Under the pieces are notes generated by a model, which worked only from the letters and a program-made list of their open reading frames with translations, ran no database searches and was not told the DNA's origin. Positions 1 to 6,119 of a stretch of 7,682 nt of DNA are shown here, in pieces. The stretch's first letter is position 1. The number at the start of each line of letters is the position of its first letter. A program made the translations under genes and the position numbers. The DNA comes from an uncultured Treponema sp. (GTDB lineage Bacteria; Spirochaetota; Spirochaetia; Treponematales; Treponemataceae): positions 1 through 7,682 of the forward strand of contig CAJPOL010000083.1 of assembly GCA_905372265.1 (NCBI GenBank), in the 5' to 3' direction.

Positions 1-1
1 G

Positions 2-64
2 TTTAATACTCTGACGCTCTGCATCGGGCTTGTTGATTTTTTGAGTAGCCTTTTTAAAAACTGA
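2..64 (+). CDS. Possible C-terminal end of an upstream plus-strand gene (partial)
   Basis: This frame is open from the window edge to a TGA at 62-64 and gives about 20 residues, rich in Leu, Ile and Phe, ending in VDFLSSLFKN. A hydrophobic stretch followed by a short Asp/Lys-containing tail would suit the last membrane helix of a transporter permease, and loosely recalls the C-terminal ends of some ABC permeases. The fragment is too short to identify. A 20-codon open stretch also occurs by chance, so the only support is the sense orientation shared with the next gene and the hydrophobic character. No function is proposed. Confidence 0.3.
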   Translation, partial: FNTLTLCIGLVDFLSSLFKN

Positions 65-90
65 GTTCCGTGTATCGGTAGCGGATAGAG

Positions 91-119
91 TTGCCCAGAA
101 CCGGCAAGGATGATATACT
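91..119 (+). promoter_or_regulatory. Predicted sigma70-type promoter for the secreted-protein gene
   Basis: TTGCCC at 91-96 (4 of 6 bases match the -35 consensus) is followed after exactly 17 bp by TATACT at 114-119 (5 of 6 match the -10 consensus). The predicted transcription start, about 6-8 bases past the -10 box, falls at 125-128. That coincides with the ATG at 128, so the transcript would have almost no 5' leader. This is a motif reading only. Confidence 0.5.
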
Positions 120-127
120 AAGCCGCT

Positions 128-1168
128 ATGCTGAAATATCCGATACGTTGTTTTTTCCGGTTATTGCTGCTCATCTGTGTAGCAGCTCCTTGTAAGGCGC
201 AATCGTTAACCGGTATTTGGGAAAATACGGAGCGGTTCATTGAGTATACTCCTAAAGCCGATAGTGCCTCTGCGGATACGTTACATATCGTATTAAAGAC
301 ATATTATCGGTATGTCTACGAAGATATGGGTGAATATCCGGTAACCTGTGCGCCGGATGAACAGTCAGAGGGGCTGTATCAGCTTGCAGTCCGCTATCCG
401 CAAGGTAAAAAAGCAGCCGAAACAAGCCTTTGGGTGTACAGGGACTCTTTATTCAGCTCGTTTTACAAAAAAACTCCCTATACCATCGGTAACAGCAATG
501 GGCCGGCCGCTCGGCCGCTTTCGGTAGAGGCGGAGCCGACTAGTGCAGACGGCGGAACCGATCAGACGCATATGCTGGATGGCTTTTGGATTGAACAAGG
601 CCATCGGGATGGATTGCTTATCTATCCGCAAGAGAGCCCTGCATTTTTTGACGCTTATTTTTTTATGGGATCCGAATATATAAAGTTTCGGTACTGGAAA
701 AACGAAAGCGAGTATCAGGAAAAATATGCCGTCTTTCAGCATATAAACGGAAAAAGTATTTCCGTGCCGAAACTTATTACGCAATACGGTTCGGTGTATA
801 ACTGTATTACCTCAAACGGATCAAAATTAAAGAATTATGAAAAAGGTTCTTTCGTTCTCGAAAAAAACGGAGATGCTCTATCCTTAACCATCACCCCGCA
901 AGGCGGCGGACCGGGAACGCATGCCGCCGGAGATACCTATCCGCACCAGCGTTATCCTCGTATTGAAAAACTGCCGGTGGCATATGACGAAAAAGCGGGC
1001 ATTTTTGCTTTCGGTTCCCCGTTTTTACTCCGCTCTGCCATCACAAGTTTACAAGATGAAATCTTAAAGCATAATAGCCTCAAACGTCCGCCTCCCGAAC
1101 CGCTGATTAAAGCCGATGAACTTGATTTCTATTGGGAGCGGATCAAAGAAATCCGCAAAGAACGATAG
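128..1168 (+). CDS. Secreted protein of unknown function with two Gly-x-Trp-led segments
   Basis: I do not recognise this family. The 346-residue product starts with a basic stretch and a hydrophobic core at residues 10-20 (RLLLLICVAA), followed by PCKAQS. It is therefore probably exported, with signal peptidase I cleavage after Ala24. Cys22 could instead be a relaxed spirochaetal lipobox cysteine, but Pro at -1 argues against that. The mature part has two segments that start alike, L-T-G-I-W at 27-31 and L-D-G-F-W at 150-154. Each is followed by alternating aromatic and charged residues that look like beta strands, which recalls small lipocalin-like barrels, though this is only a resemblance. 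A low-complexity linker around 124-146 separates them. The C-terminus (about 305-346) is charged and probably helical. The ATG at 128 is the first start after an in-frame TAA at 119-121. The nearest purine-rich stretch (AAGGA, 106-110) lies 17 bases upstream, too far for a normal ribosome binding site. The product is probably periplasmic or outer-membrane associated. Confidence 0.8.
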   Translation: MLKYPIRCFFRLLLLICVAAPCKAQSLTGIWENTERFIEYTPKADSASADTLHIVLKTYYRYVYEDMGEYPVTCAPDEQSEGLYQLAVRYPQGKKAAETSLWVYRDSLFSSFYKKTPYTIGNSNGPAARPLSVEAEPTSADGGTDQTHMLDGFWIEQGHRDGLLIYPQESPAFFDAYFFMGSEYIKFRYWKNESEYQEKYAVFQHINGKSISVPKLITQYGSVYNCITSNGSKLKNYEKGSFVLEKNGDALSLTITPQGGGPGTHAAGDTYPHQRYPRIEKLPVAYDEKAGIFAFGSPFLLRSAITSLQDEILKHNSLKRPPPEPLIKADELDFYWERIKEIRKER

Positions 1169-1224
1169 GAGGAAGTCTCTACAATAAAAGGTCGGCTGGA
1201 TAAGGAAAACTTGTTATACTATCG

Positions 1225-1350
1225 GACTTTGCGGTTAATTTTTTAATATGTAACCGCGGAGGACGCAAAGTTCGCAAAGAAAATAGAGGGGAAGCTTAAT
1301 ACACAACTTTCTTAAAAAATCTTTGCGTTCTCTGCGTGCCCTGCGGTTAA
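1225..1350. repeat. Cluster of GC-rich inverted repeat units (TAACCGCGGAGGACGCAAAG type)
   Basis: Three related units lie in this gap. A short reverse unit (ctttgcggttaa, 1228-1239) faces a forward unit at 1251-1280 across an AT-rich spacer, and GCGGTTA (1231-1237) pairs perfectly with TAACCGC (1251-1257). A second reverse unit at 1320-1349 is the inverted partner of 1251-1280: 24 of 30 bases match, so the two could form a long imperfect hairpin with a loop of about 39 bases. The 15 bases at 1252-1266 recur unchanged at 7608-7622. No open frame of useful length covers the repeat. It looks like a dispersed intergenic repeat of the REP type, possibly shaping the 3' end of the upstream transcript. 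Confidence 0.75.
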
Positions 1351-1356
1351 TGAATC

Positions 1357-1381
1357 ACCTCGACGCAAGAAGCATCGAGGT
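1357..1381. terminator. Hairpin between convergent genes, possible weak terminator
   Basis: The arms acctcga (1357-1363) and tcgaggt (1375-1381) pair perfectly. Two more pairs form inside a C-A mismatch, around a 5-base loop. The hairpin lies 33 bases beyond the stop codon of the minus-strand permease gene, where an operon terminator would be expected. Neither strand shows a clear T-run directly after it: the minus strand continues gattcatt and the plus strand attaaacttt. A classical intrinsic terminator is therefore not proven. Confidence 0.4.
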
Positions 1382-1413
1382 ATTAAACTTTCGCATGAAG
1401 CTTTCGTTAAAAT

Positions 1414-2784
1414 TTAGATAAAAACATCGATTATTAATAATTCGATAAAAGAGACAGCCCATGCGATGGTTGTTGTTACCGACCACACGCGGATCTGCTC
1501 CTTTGTATCGCCGATACCGCTTAGGCGGTTGACTACCCAATAAAAGCTGTCATTGAAATACGAGAAAAACAATGAGCCGCTGCAAGCAGCAAGCGCTGCC
1601 AACGTCATATTACCTCCGGCAGCGGCAACAATAGGCGCAGTAATGCCCGCAGCCGTAAGCATTGCAACGGTACCGGAACCCTGCACAAAACGTACTAGCG
1701 TTGCAATTACAAAGGGGAGTAAAATAACCGGCAAGGAGGTAGCGGCAATACCCGATGCAATATAATTGCCCACTCCGGCGGCCTTGATAATTTGTCCCAA
1801 GGCGCCGCCCGCCCCTGTTACCAAAATAATGATGCCGGCAGATTTAATGCTTTCCTCCATCTCTTGAAGCGTCTCCGCACGGGGCTTGCCTTTTGTAAGC
1901 GTATATACTGCAAGTACTAAACCGATTGCAACGGCAATAATCGGTTTTCCGAGAAAGATACACACGGCAGCAGCACCATCGGTTTTATGGAAAGCGGTGA
2001 GTACCGTATTCAATAAAATCAAAACGATCGGAGTCATTAACGGTGCAAAAGCAATGAGCGCAGAAGGCAGCGGATGCTCTGTTATCGCTTGCTCCGTATG
2101 AGCGGTATGCGTTTCTTCCCGGGCAGGCCGTATCCATCCGCCATCTTCTCCCGGCAGCTGATATATTTTGTTTCCAAGATATTTCCCATACATCATGCAG
2201 GCGATCGTCGGCAATACTGCAATACCGAGCGCTGCAAGCAGAAACCGCCCGACATCAACGCCGAACTGACCGGCAACTCCTAATGGACCGGGAGTCGGCG
2301 GAACAAAAGAATGGGTAATGACTAATCCTGCGGCAAGAGCAATGCTCAACCCGACAATTGATTTTTTTGTTTGGCGCGATATCGCTTTTGCTAAGGGTGA
2401 GAGGATGACGAATCCTGAATCGCAAAAAATCGGGATTGATACGATAAAACCGGTCAAGGCAAGAGCCGCTTCTTCCCTTTTCTTTCCGAATATCCGTAAA
2501 AAAGTCAGAGCCATTCGTTCTGCTGCACCCGAAATTTCAAAAAGACGTCCCATCATAACACCCATACCGATAATAATACCGATATTTCCTAAAGTTCCGC
2601 CAAAGCCGCCGGTTATCGCATTAACGACATCATTGGCTTTCATCCCTCCGCCTAAACCGATAATACATGCGGAAATAATAAGTGCAACAAAAACATGAAT
2701 TTTTGTTTTCAATATCAATAGAATCAATACGATTAAACCGATGCCTAATGCAATCAACATTTGAACGCCTGAAATATCATTCAT
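1414..2784 (-). CDS. gntP: GntP-family gluconate/C4 acid sugar:H+ symporter
   Basis: The product is an inner-membrane permease of the gluconate:H+ symporter (GntP) family, which imports sugar acids with protons. The 456-residue length is normal for the family. Hydrophobic segments run through the whole chain. Family-typical stretches are visible at 117-127 (IPIFCDSGFVI), 158-167 (HSFVPPTPGP), 324-332 (GAGGALGQI), 365-378 (RFVQGSGTVAMLTA) and 410-418 (FNDSFYWVV). A hydrophilic loop at about 208-238 divides the two halves. I chose the ATG at 2784. An AAGGAG at 2795-2800 precedes it by 10 bases, and the protein then begins MNDISGVQM, directly before the first membrane helix. The upstream ATG at 2814 would overlap the preceding gene and has no ribosome binding site. 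The gene is last in the operon, 14 bp after the dehydrogenase gene. That setting suggests a C4 sugar acid such as threonate or erythronate as substrate, rather than gluconate. The family call is firm; the substrate is inferred. Confidence 0.93.
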   Translation of the reverse strand: MNDISGVQMLIALGIGLIVLILLILKTKIHVFVALIISACIIGLGGGMKANDVVNAITGGFGGTLGNIGIIIGMGVMMGRLFEISGAAERMALTFLRIFGKKREEAALALTGFIVSIPIFCDSGFVILSPLAKAISRQTKKSIVGLSIALAAGLVITHSFVPPTPGPLGVAGQFGVDVGRFLLAALGIAVLPTIACMMYGKYLGNKIYQLPGEDGGWIRPAREETHTAHTEQAITEHPLPSALIAFAPLMTPIVLILLNTVLTAFHKTDGAAAVCIFLGKPIIAVAIGLVLAVYTLTKGKPRAETLQEMEESIKSAGIIILVTGAGGALGQIIKAAGVGNYIASGIAATSLPVILLPFVIATLVRFVQGSGTVAMLTAAGITAPIVAAAGGNMTLAALAACSGSLFFSYFNDSFYWVVNRLSGIGDTKEQIRVWSVTTTIAWAVSFIELLIIDVFI

Positions 2785-2798
2785 ACTATTTTTTCTCC

Positions 2799-3827
2799 TT
2801 ACATATTTTTGCATGATGCTGCAGCATCGTGCCCCGTAAAGTGTATGGAATAGTGAGCGCCGAGACGGATCGCTTCTATCATACTCACAGCGCTGGCAGC
2901 GCCGGTTCCCGCTATATCAAGCGCCGTTCCATGATCGACCGACGTTCTGAGGATGGGCATTCCGCCGGTTACCGATATAGTCCGCTCAAAATCAAGCGTT
3001 TTTGCAGCTATATGCCCTTGATCGTGGTAGAGGGACAACACACTGTTAAATTTTCCCTGCAATGCCAGATGAAAAACAGAGTCAGCGCCGATAGGCCCAC
3101 AGACGTCATATCCTTCCGCGCACAATTCCCGCACCGCCGGTTCGACATCGGTTACTTCCTCCGTACCGAACAGTCCGTGCTCGCCGCTATGGGGATTTAA
3201 TCCGGCAATCGCCATAGTACCCGATGTAACGCCGAGCGTTTTCAACATAGCGGAACACCGTTTGACGTAATCTTTAATCCGGTCTTTTGTTACCATCGTA
3301 CATGCTTGACGCAATGACACATGCCGGGTGAGAAAGAAGATACGCAATCCATGCACCTCAAACATGGTTAGCGGATCATGCGAGCCGGTTAATTCGCCGA
3401 AAATCTCCGTGTGCCCGATGAACGGTATGCCGCCTGCTTTTAACGCCTCTTTATTGATGGGCGTAGTTGCTACCGCAGCCGCTTTCTTATTGAGCGCCAA
3501 CTCAATGCTCTTTGCGATATATTCATACGCAGCCTTACCGCACATTCCGTCAACGGCCCCAAAGCGGAAATGCGCCATATCGATATTATTAATCGGTATG
3601 ACATTGAGTATTCCTTCTTCATACGATCCGTTTTGAGGTTCTTGCACCGCATGTAACCGGAGCGGCGCTCCGGTAATCCGGATCGCTTGTTCAAGTACGG
3701 CCGGATCGCCGATTGCGAGACAGCGCGCTGCACGCTGCACATCCTCATCGGCAAAGGCCTTTGCGACGATTTCCGGCCCGATACCGGCAGGATCGCCTAT
3801 CGGAACCGCAATAATCGGTCTTTCCAT
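2799..3827 (-). CDS. pdxA2: PdxA2-type 4-phospho-D-threonate/erythronate dehydrogenase (decarboxylating)
   Basis: This is a 342-residue member of the PdxA family of metal-dependent, NAD-linked dehydrogenases. Classical PdxA oxidises 4-phosphohydroxy-L-threonine in vitamin B6 synthesis. PdxA2 paralogues beside DUF1537 kinases oxidise and decarboxylate 4-phosphorylated threonate or erythronate to dihydroxyacetone phosphate. Visible motifs are GDPAGIGPE (11-19), TTPINKEAL (121-129), GHTE (138-141), NPHSGEHG (211-218), YHDQGH (267-272) and the C-terminal SVDHGTALDIAG (296-307). His169, His213 and His268 fall where E. coli PdxA has its three metal-binding histidines (166, 211 and 266), so the active site appears intact. 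The start is clear: TAGGAGGT lies just upstream and contains the kinase stop codon. The gene sits between the kinase and permease genes with no B6-synthesis gene such as pdxJ nearby, which favours the catabolic role. Cytoplasmic. Choosing PdxA2 over PdxA rests mainly on context. Confidence 0.9.
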   Translation of the reverse strand: MERPIIAVPIGDPAGIGPEIVAKAFADEDVQRAARCLAIGDPAVLEQAIRITGAPLRLHAVQEPQNGSYEEGILNVIPINNIDMAHFRFGAVDGMCGKAAYEYIAKSIELALNKKAAAVATTPINKEALKAGGIPFIGHTEIFGELTGSHDPLTMFEVHGLRIFFLTRHVSLRQACTMVTKDRIKDYVKRCSAMLKTLGVTSGTMAIAGLNPHSGEHGLFGTEEVTDVEPAVRELCAEGYDVCGPIGADSVFHLALQGKFNSVLSLYHDQGHIAAKTLDFERTISVTGGMPILRTSVDHGTALDIAGTGAASAVSMIEAIRLGAHYSIHFTGHDAAASCKNM

Positions 3828-3836
3828 ATATACCTC

Positions 3837-5144
3837 CTATAGCAACAGACGCTCTTGCATATATTGGATGCATTTTTTCATCGCTTCCCTGTCCCCTGCC
3901 ATACCTCCTTTAGTAACAATGGTAAGGCCATGATATGTCCCGCCAATCAGTTCGCCGAATGCCGCAAGCGGCAGCACCTCTCCAAGCAGTTTTATACCGG
4001 CAGCATGAAAGCGTTTACAGACGGCTGCCGTTATATCTCCGCCGCTTGTATAGATACCCGTAAAATACGGCGCTTTTTGCAGAATTCGGAATGTGATTTC
4101 GGCAAACGTTTCCGCAAGCGTTAAGGATAGGGAATCGATGGTATCATTTGTATTTTCTTGTACATATTCGGAAAAATCTACTTTGTTTTCGGGAAAAAGA
4201 CCGTCGCCGTAGATGCAGCATACTGAACTGTTTGTATAAGCGGCGCAGAGCTCCTGTACAACCCGTTCGACTTCCCGTGCACGTTTTTCACTATCCGTTA
4301 TCAGCTCTTTTGTTTTAATACAGACCGAAACGACATGCTGTGAGAGGAAGAGTTCTTCGACTTGCAGCCGGGCGACAGGATTGACACTTCCTACTACTGC
4401 AAGAATTTTCATATTCTTTTTCCGTTCTTTAGGAATAATTTTTTTGCGGACGACAGTTGCGCTGAAAGGTCCCGGATCCGCGCAGATAAACGGAATACCG
4501 CTTTCAATACCTGATTCCGCAATTAAATCCAAATCTTCTTGAGAAATGCAATCAAAGGTAATAATTCTTACTCCGTTTTGCACTGCTTTTTGTATTGCCG
4601 AAATAAGGTGAGCCTTTCCGCGCTGCAAGTCATCTATAGTCAAACTGTTTACCGGATATTTTGATTGCTGTGTAAAGAGCTTTTGTACGGAGGATGAAGA
4701 TACCGGCGTTTTAGGATCGATTGCCGCTTCTGTTTTATGTAACGGAACGCCGTTAACCAGCATATAACCGCCGCAGACGATTCTTCCCGACTGCGGAAAA
4801 CTTGGAACTGCAAATGCCGTGTACGATTCCCCCAGCGCATCAAGTAAGGCATCCGTCTCGCACCCGAGATTACCGCGCAGCGTACTGTCGATGCGCTTAC
4901 AGTATATCTGGGTTTCAGCAGACATCATCATTTTTGCCGTAATATATACTTTTTCATAGGCGACTTCGCTATCAAGCGCTCGGCTATTGGTCGGACAGAT
5001 AATACAGTCGCATTCATTTTGGACGGTTTTTTCAAAATGCTCACTGTCAATAACCGTAAAAGAGCTGTAGTGAATTTTTTGCAGTAAAACACCGGTTGCA
5101 TTTGCACCGGTTAAGTCATCCGCAATAATTAAGCACTGTGCCAT
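3837..5144 (-). CDS. dtnK: Four-carbon acid sugar kinase (DUF1537 family, D-threonate/erythronate kinase)
   Basis: This 435-residue protein belongs to the DUF1537 kinase family, which transfers ATP phosphate to O4 of four-carbon sugar acids (D-threonate, D-erythronate or 2-oxotetronate, depending on the subfamily). The N-terminal substrate-binding domain shows IIADDLTGANATG at 6-18, the signature YCKRIDSTLRGNLG at 81-94, and the PSFPQSGR...GG...VNGVPL pattern at about 114-135. The C-terminal nucleotide-binding domain begins near 246 with ILAVVGSVNPVARLQ (247-261), followed by the glycine-rich TSGGDITAAVC at 366-376 and VTKGGMAGD at 410-418. The start at 5144 is supported by GGGAGG formed by the last codons of the regulator gene, 9 bases upstream. 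The next gene, pdxA2, starts 9 bp downstream. The pairing with PdxA2, with no oxidising dehydrogenase, isomerase or aldolase-type partner gene, points to direct phosphorylation of D-threonate or D-erythronate rather than the 2-oxotetronate route. The family is near certain; the exact substrate is inferred. Confidence 0.9.
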   Translation of the reverse strand: MAQCLIIADDLTGANATGVLLQKIHYSSFTVIDSEHFEKTVQNECDCIICPTNSRALDSEVAYEKVYITAKMMMSAETQIYCKRIDSTLRGNLGCETDALLDALGESYTAFAVPSFPQSGRIVCGGYMLVNGVPLHKTEAAIDPKTPVSSSSVQKLFTQQSKYPVNSLTIDDLQRGKAHLISAIQKAVQNGVRIITFDCISQEDLDLIAESGIESGIPFICADPGPFSATVVRKKIIPKERKKNMKILAVVGSVNPVARLQVEELFLSQHVVSVCIKTKELITDSEKRAREVERVVQELCAAYTNSSVCCIYGDGLFPENKVDFSEYVQENTNDTIDSLSLTLAETFAEITFRILQKAPYFTGIYTSGGDITAAVCKRFHAAGIKLLGEVLPLAAFGELIGGTYHGLTIVTKGGMAGDREAMKKCIQYMQERLLL

Positions 5145-5149
5145 ATAGC

Positions 5150-5902
5150 TTATCCTCCCGCATGAATAATGGCGATGTTATTTTCGGCGATTGCTGCCAA
5201 TTCAGTTTTTGAAAATTCCTTATCGGTAATGACGCCTGTATAATCCGACAGCACATTGATACAGGTCATCGCCCGTTTATAAAATTTGCTCGAATCAGCT
5301 ACGAGATATGCTGCGCTGCTGTTTTGTACAATGAGCCGTTTTAACGCTGCTTTTTCCGTAGTGGGTGTCAGCACCGTGTAATTTTGATCGATACAAGCTG
5401 TTCCGATAAAAGCGACATCAAACCGCATTTCGCTCAGCATCTGGTTTGCAAAAAAACCGACGACACTGCCTGTTTTCTTTTGCACTTCTCCACCGCAGAC
5501 AATCAAGCGGATATTCGTTTCTTTTAACAACAGCGCAATTTCCAGATCGGTTGTTACAATGGTAAGCGCGTCCCAATCGCTTAAAAGGAGCGCCAACTGC
5601 CGCGTTGTCGTCCCTGCATCAAGAAAAACCGTTGCTGTTCTATCGATAAACCGCAGGGCGGTTCGAGCAATATTCATCTTTGCTTCCAAATGACTGGTCT
5701 GCTTTTCCTGATACGGTGTTTCCCCCTTTACAAGGGCGCCTCCATGGCAGCGTTCAATAAGGCCGCTTTTTGCCAACTTTGCCAAATCTCTTCGCACCGT
5801 CATAGCGCTGACCTCCAGCTCTTTGGCTAATAAATCAACATGAGCCGCCCCGCCGGTCTTTATTTTTTTCAGGATATACTGTATCCGCTCTTCCGTTAGC
5901 AT
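5150..5902 (-). CDS. DeoR-family transcriptional repressor of the acid sugar operon
   Basis: The 250-residue length is typical of DeoR sugar-phosphate-responsive repressors. The N-terminal winged helix-turn-helix spans about 3-56. It starts with the usual ERIQYILKKI, carries LLAKELEVSAMTVRRDLAKL at 24-43 as the recognition region, and ends in the wing (GLIERCHGGAL, 47-57). The C-terminal DeoRC effector domain shows FLDAGTTTRQLA (93-104), TTDLEIA (117-123), CGGEV (136-140), a TTEKAALKR stretch (181-189) and VADSSKFYKRA (201-211), all characteristic of the family. The expected ligand is a phosphorylated sugar intermediate, here perhaps the 4-phospho acid made by the neighbouring kinase. It is the first gene of the operon and its promoter region holds 10-bp-phased repeats, so autoregulation is likely. 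AAGGA lies about 12 bases before the ATG, a slightly long spacing. The last codons, GGA GGA, also serve as the ribosome binding site of the kinase gene. Confidence 0.92.
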   Translation of the reverse strand: MLTEERIQYILKKIKTGGAAHVDLLAKELEVSAMTVRRDLAKLAKSGLIERCHGGALVKGETPYQEKQTSHLEAKMNIARTALRFIDRTATVFLDAGTTTRQLALLLSDWDALTIVTTDLEIALLLKETNIRLIVCGGEVQKKTGSVVGFFANQMLSEMRFDVAFIGTACIDQNYTVLTPTTEKAALKRLIVQNSSAAYLVADSSKFYKRAMTCINVLSDYTGVITDKEFSKTELAAIAENNIAIIHAGG

Positions 5903-5935
5903 GTTTTATTGTGTTCCTTTATGTTCTATATTGTT
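5900..5935 (-). promoter_or_regulatory. Putative DeoR operator: four TGTT blocks at 10-bp spacing
   Basis: On the plus strand TGTT or TTGTT-like blocks start at 5902, 5912, 5922 and 5932. On the coding strand this reads as AACA four times in exact 10-bp steps (AACAATATAG, AACATAAAGG, AACACAATAA, AACATG). The array fills the region between the -10 box and the ATG, and its last block overlaps the start codon. DeoR regulators commonly bind direct repeats of about 10-11 bp. Bound protein here would cover the transcription start and the ribosome binding site. Confidence 0.6.
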
Positions 5936-5936
5936 T

Positions 5937-5965
5937 ATATTAGGGTAGGTTTTGTAAATTGTCAA
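5937..5965 (-). promoter_or_regulatory. Strong sigma70-like promoter of the acid sugar operon
   Basis: On the minus strand, a perfect -35 box TTGACA (5960-5965) is followed by a 17-bp spacer and TAATAT (5937-5942), which matches the -10 consensus at 5 of 6 positions counted as TAtAaT-like TAatAT with shared T, A and final T, and is fully AT. An A/T-rich stretch upstream (5970-5985) could act as an UP element. The predicted start is near 5930, giving a leader of about 28 bases that contains most of the phased TGTT/AACA array. A strong core promoter suits an operon held off by a repressor. Confidence 0.72.
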
Positions 5966-6119
5966 GTGTTTTTTAAAGAAATCTAAAGATATTCCCTATC
6001 GTTCTTAGTACGTTTTGAGTACAACGTTTGATAACGAGTTTGACGAAATGTCAAACTCGTTGCTGACAGGATGTCAGGGGAGCTAAGCAGAAACGAGGTT
6101 TCCCACTTTTCCTGAACAC
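5966..6119. other. Gene-free stretch upstream of the operon
   Basis: The rest of this gap holds the A/T-rich upstream flank of the operon promoter, the 12-bp hairpin and the 6-bp hairpin described separately, and two AGTAC-containing half-repeats at about 6007-6025 (agtacgttt and agtacaacgttt). I see no open frame with a credible ribosome binding site and no RNA gene. Confidence 0.5.
6033..6061. terminator. Perfect 12-bp stem hairpin between the NUDIX gene and the operon promoter
   Basis: The arms aacgagtttgac (6033-6044) and gtcaaactcgtt (6050-6061) are exact reverse complements around the loop gaaat. The hairpin lies 59 bases past the NUDIX stop codon on the minus strand, so it may end that transcript before the operon promoter. 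No T-run follows on either strand, so it lacks the second half of an intrinsic terminator. It could instead be an RNA-stabilising element or a dispersed palindrome. A smaller stem follows at 6063-6077 (ctgaca, loop gga, tgtcag). Confidence 0.5.

Noticed and set aside
449..784. Minus-strand open frame of 111 codons
   Set aside because: It lies opposite the secreted-protein gene, whose signal peptide and length make it the better candidate.
1166..1250. Small gene after the AGGAGG at 1167-1172
   Set aside because: No ATG, GTG or TTG at suitable spacing opens a frame longer than about a dozen codons.
1225..1350. CRISPR array
   Set aside because: The units alternate in orientation, differ in sequence and spacing, and number only three.
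2318..2698. Plus-strand open frame of 126 codons
   Set aside because: It lies wholly opposite the permease gene, has low-complexity Ile/Pro/Ala composition typical of an antisense shadow, and no supporting motif.
2785..2814. Longer permease start at 2814 (adds MQKYVRRKNS)
   Set aside because: It would overlap the dehydrogenase gene by 16 bases and has no ribosome binding site, whereas the ATG at 2784 has AAGGAG at 10 bases and gives the usual family N-terminus.
2829..3636. Plus-strand open frames opposite pdxA2
   Set aside because: They are antisense to a gene with a full set of conserved motifs and show no domain or ribosome binding site.
2799..3827. Vitamin B6 biosynthetic PdxA
   Set aside because: The active site would allow it, but the gene is embedded between a C4 acid kinase and a sugar acid permease with no other B6 gene in view, so the catabolic PdxA2 role fits better.
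3837..5144. 2-oxotetronate kinase (OtnK) of the L-threonate or erythronate route
   Set aside because: That route needs a dehydrogenase, an isomerase and a decarboxylase partner; none is present, while a PdxA2 partner is.
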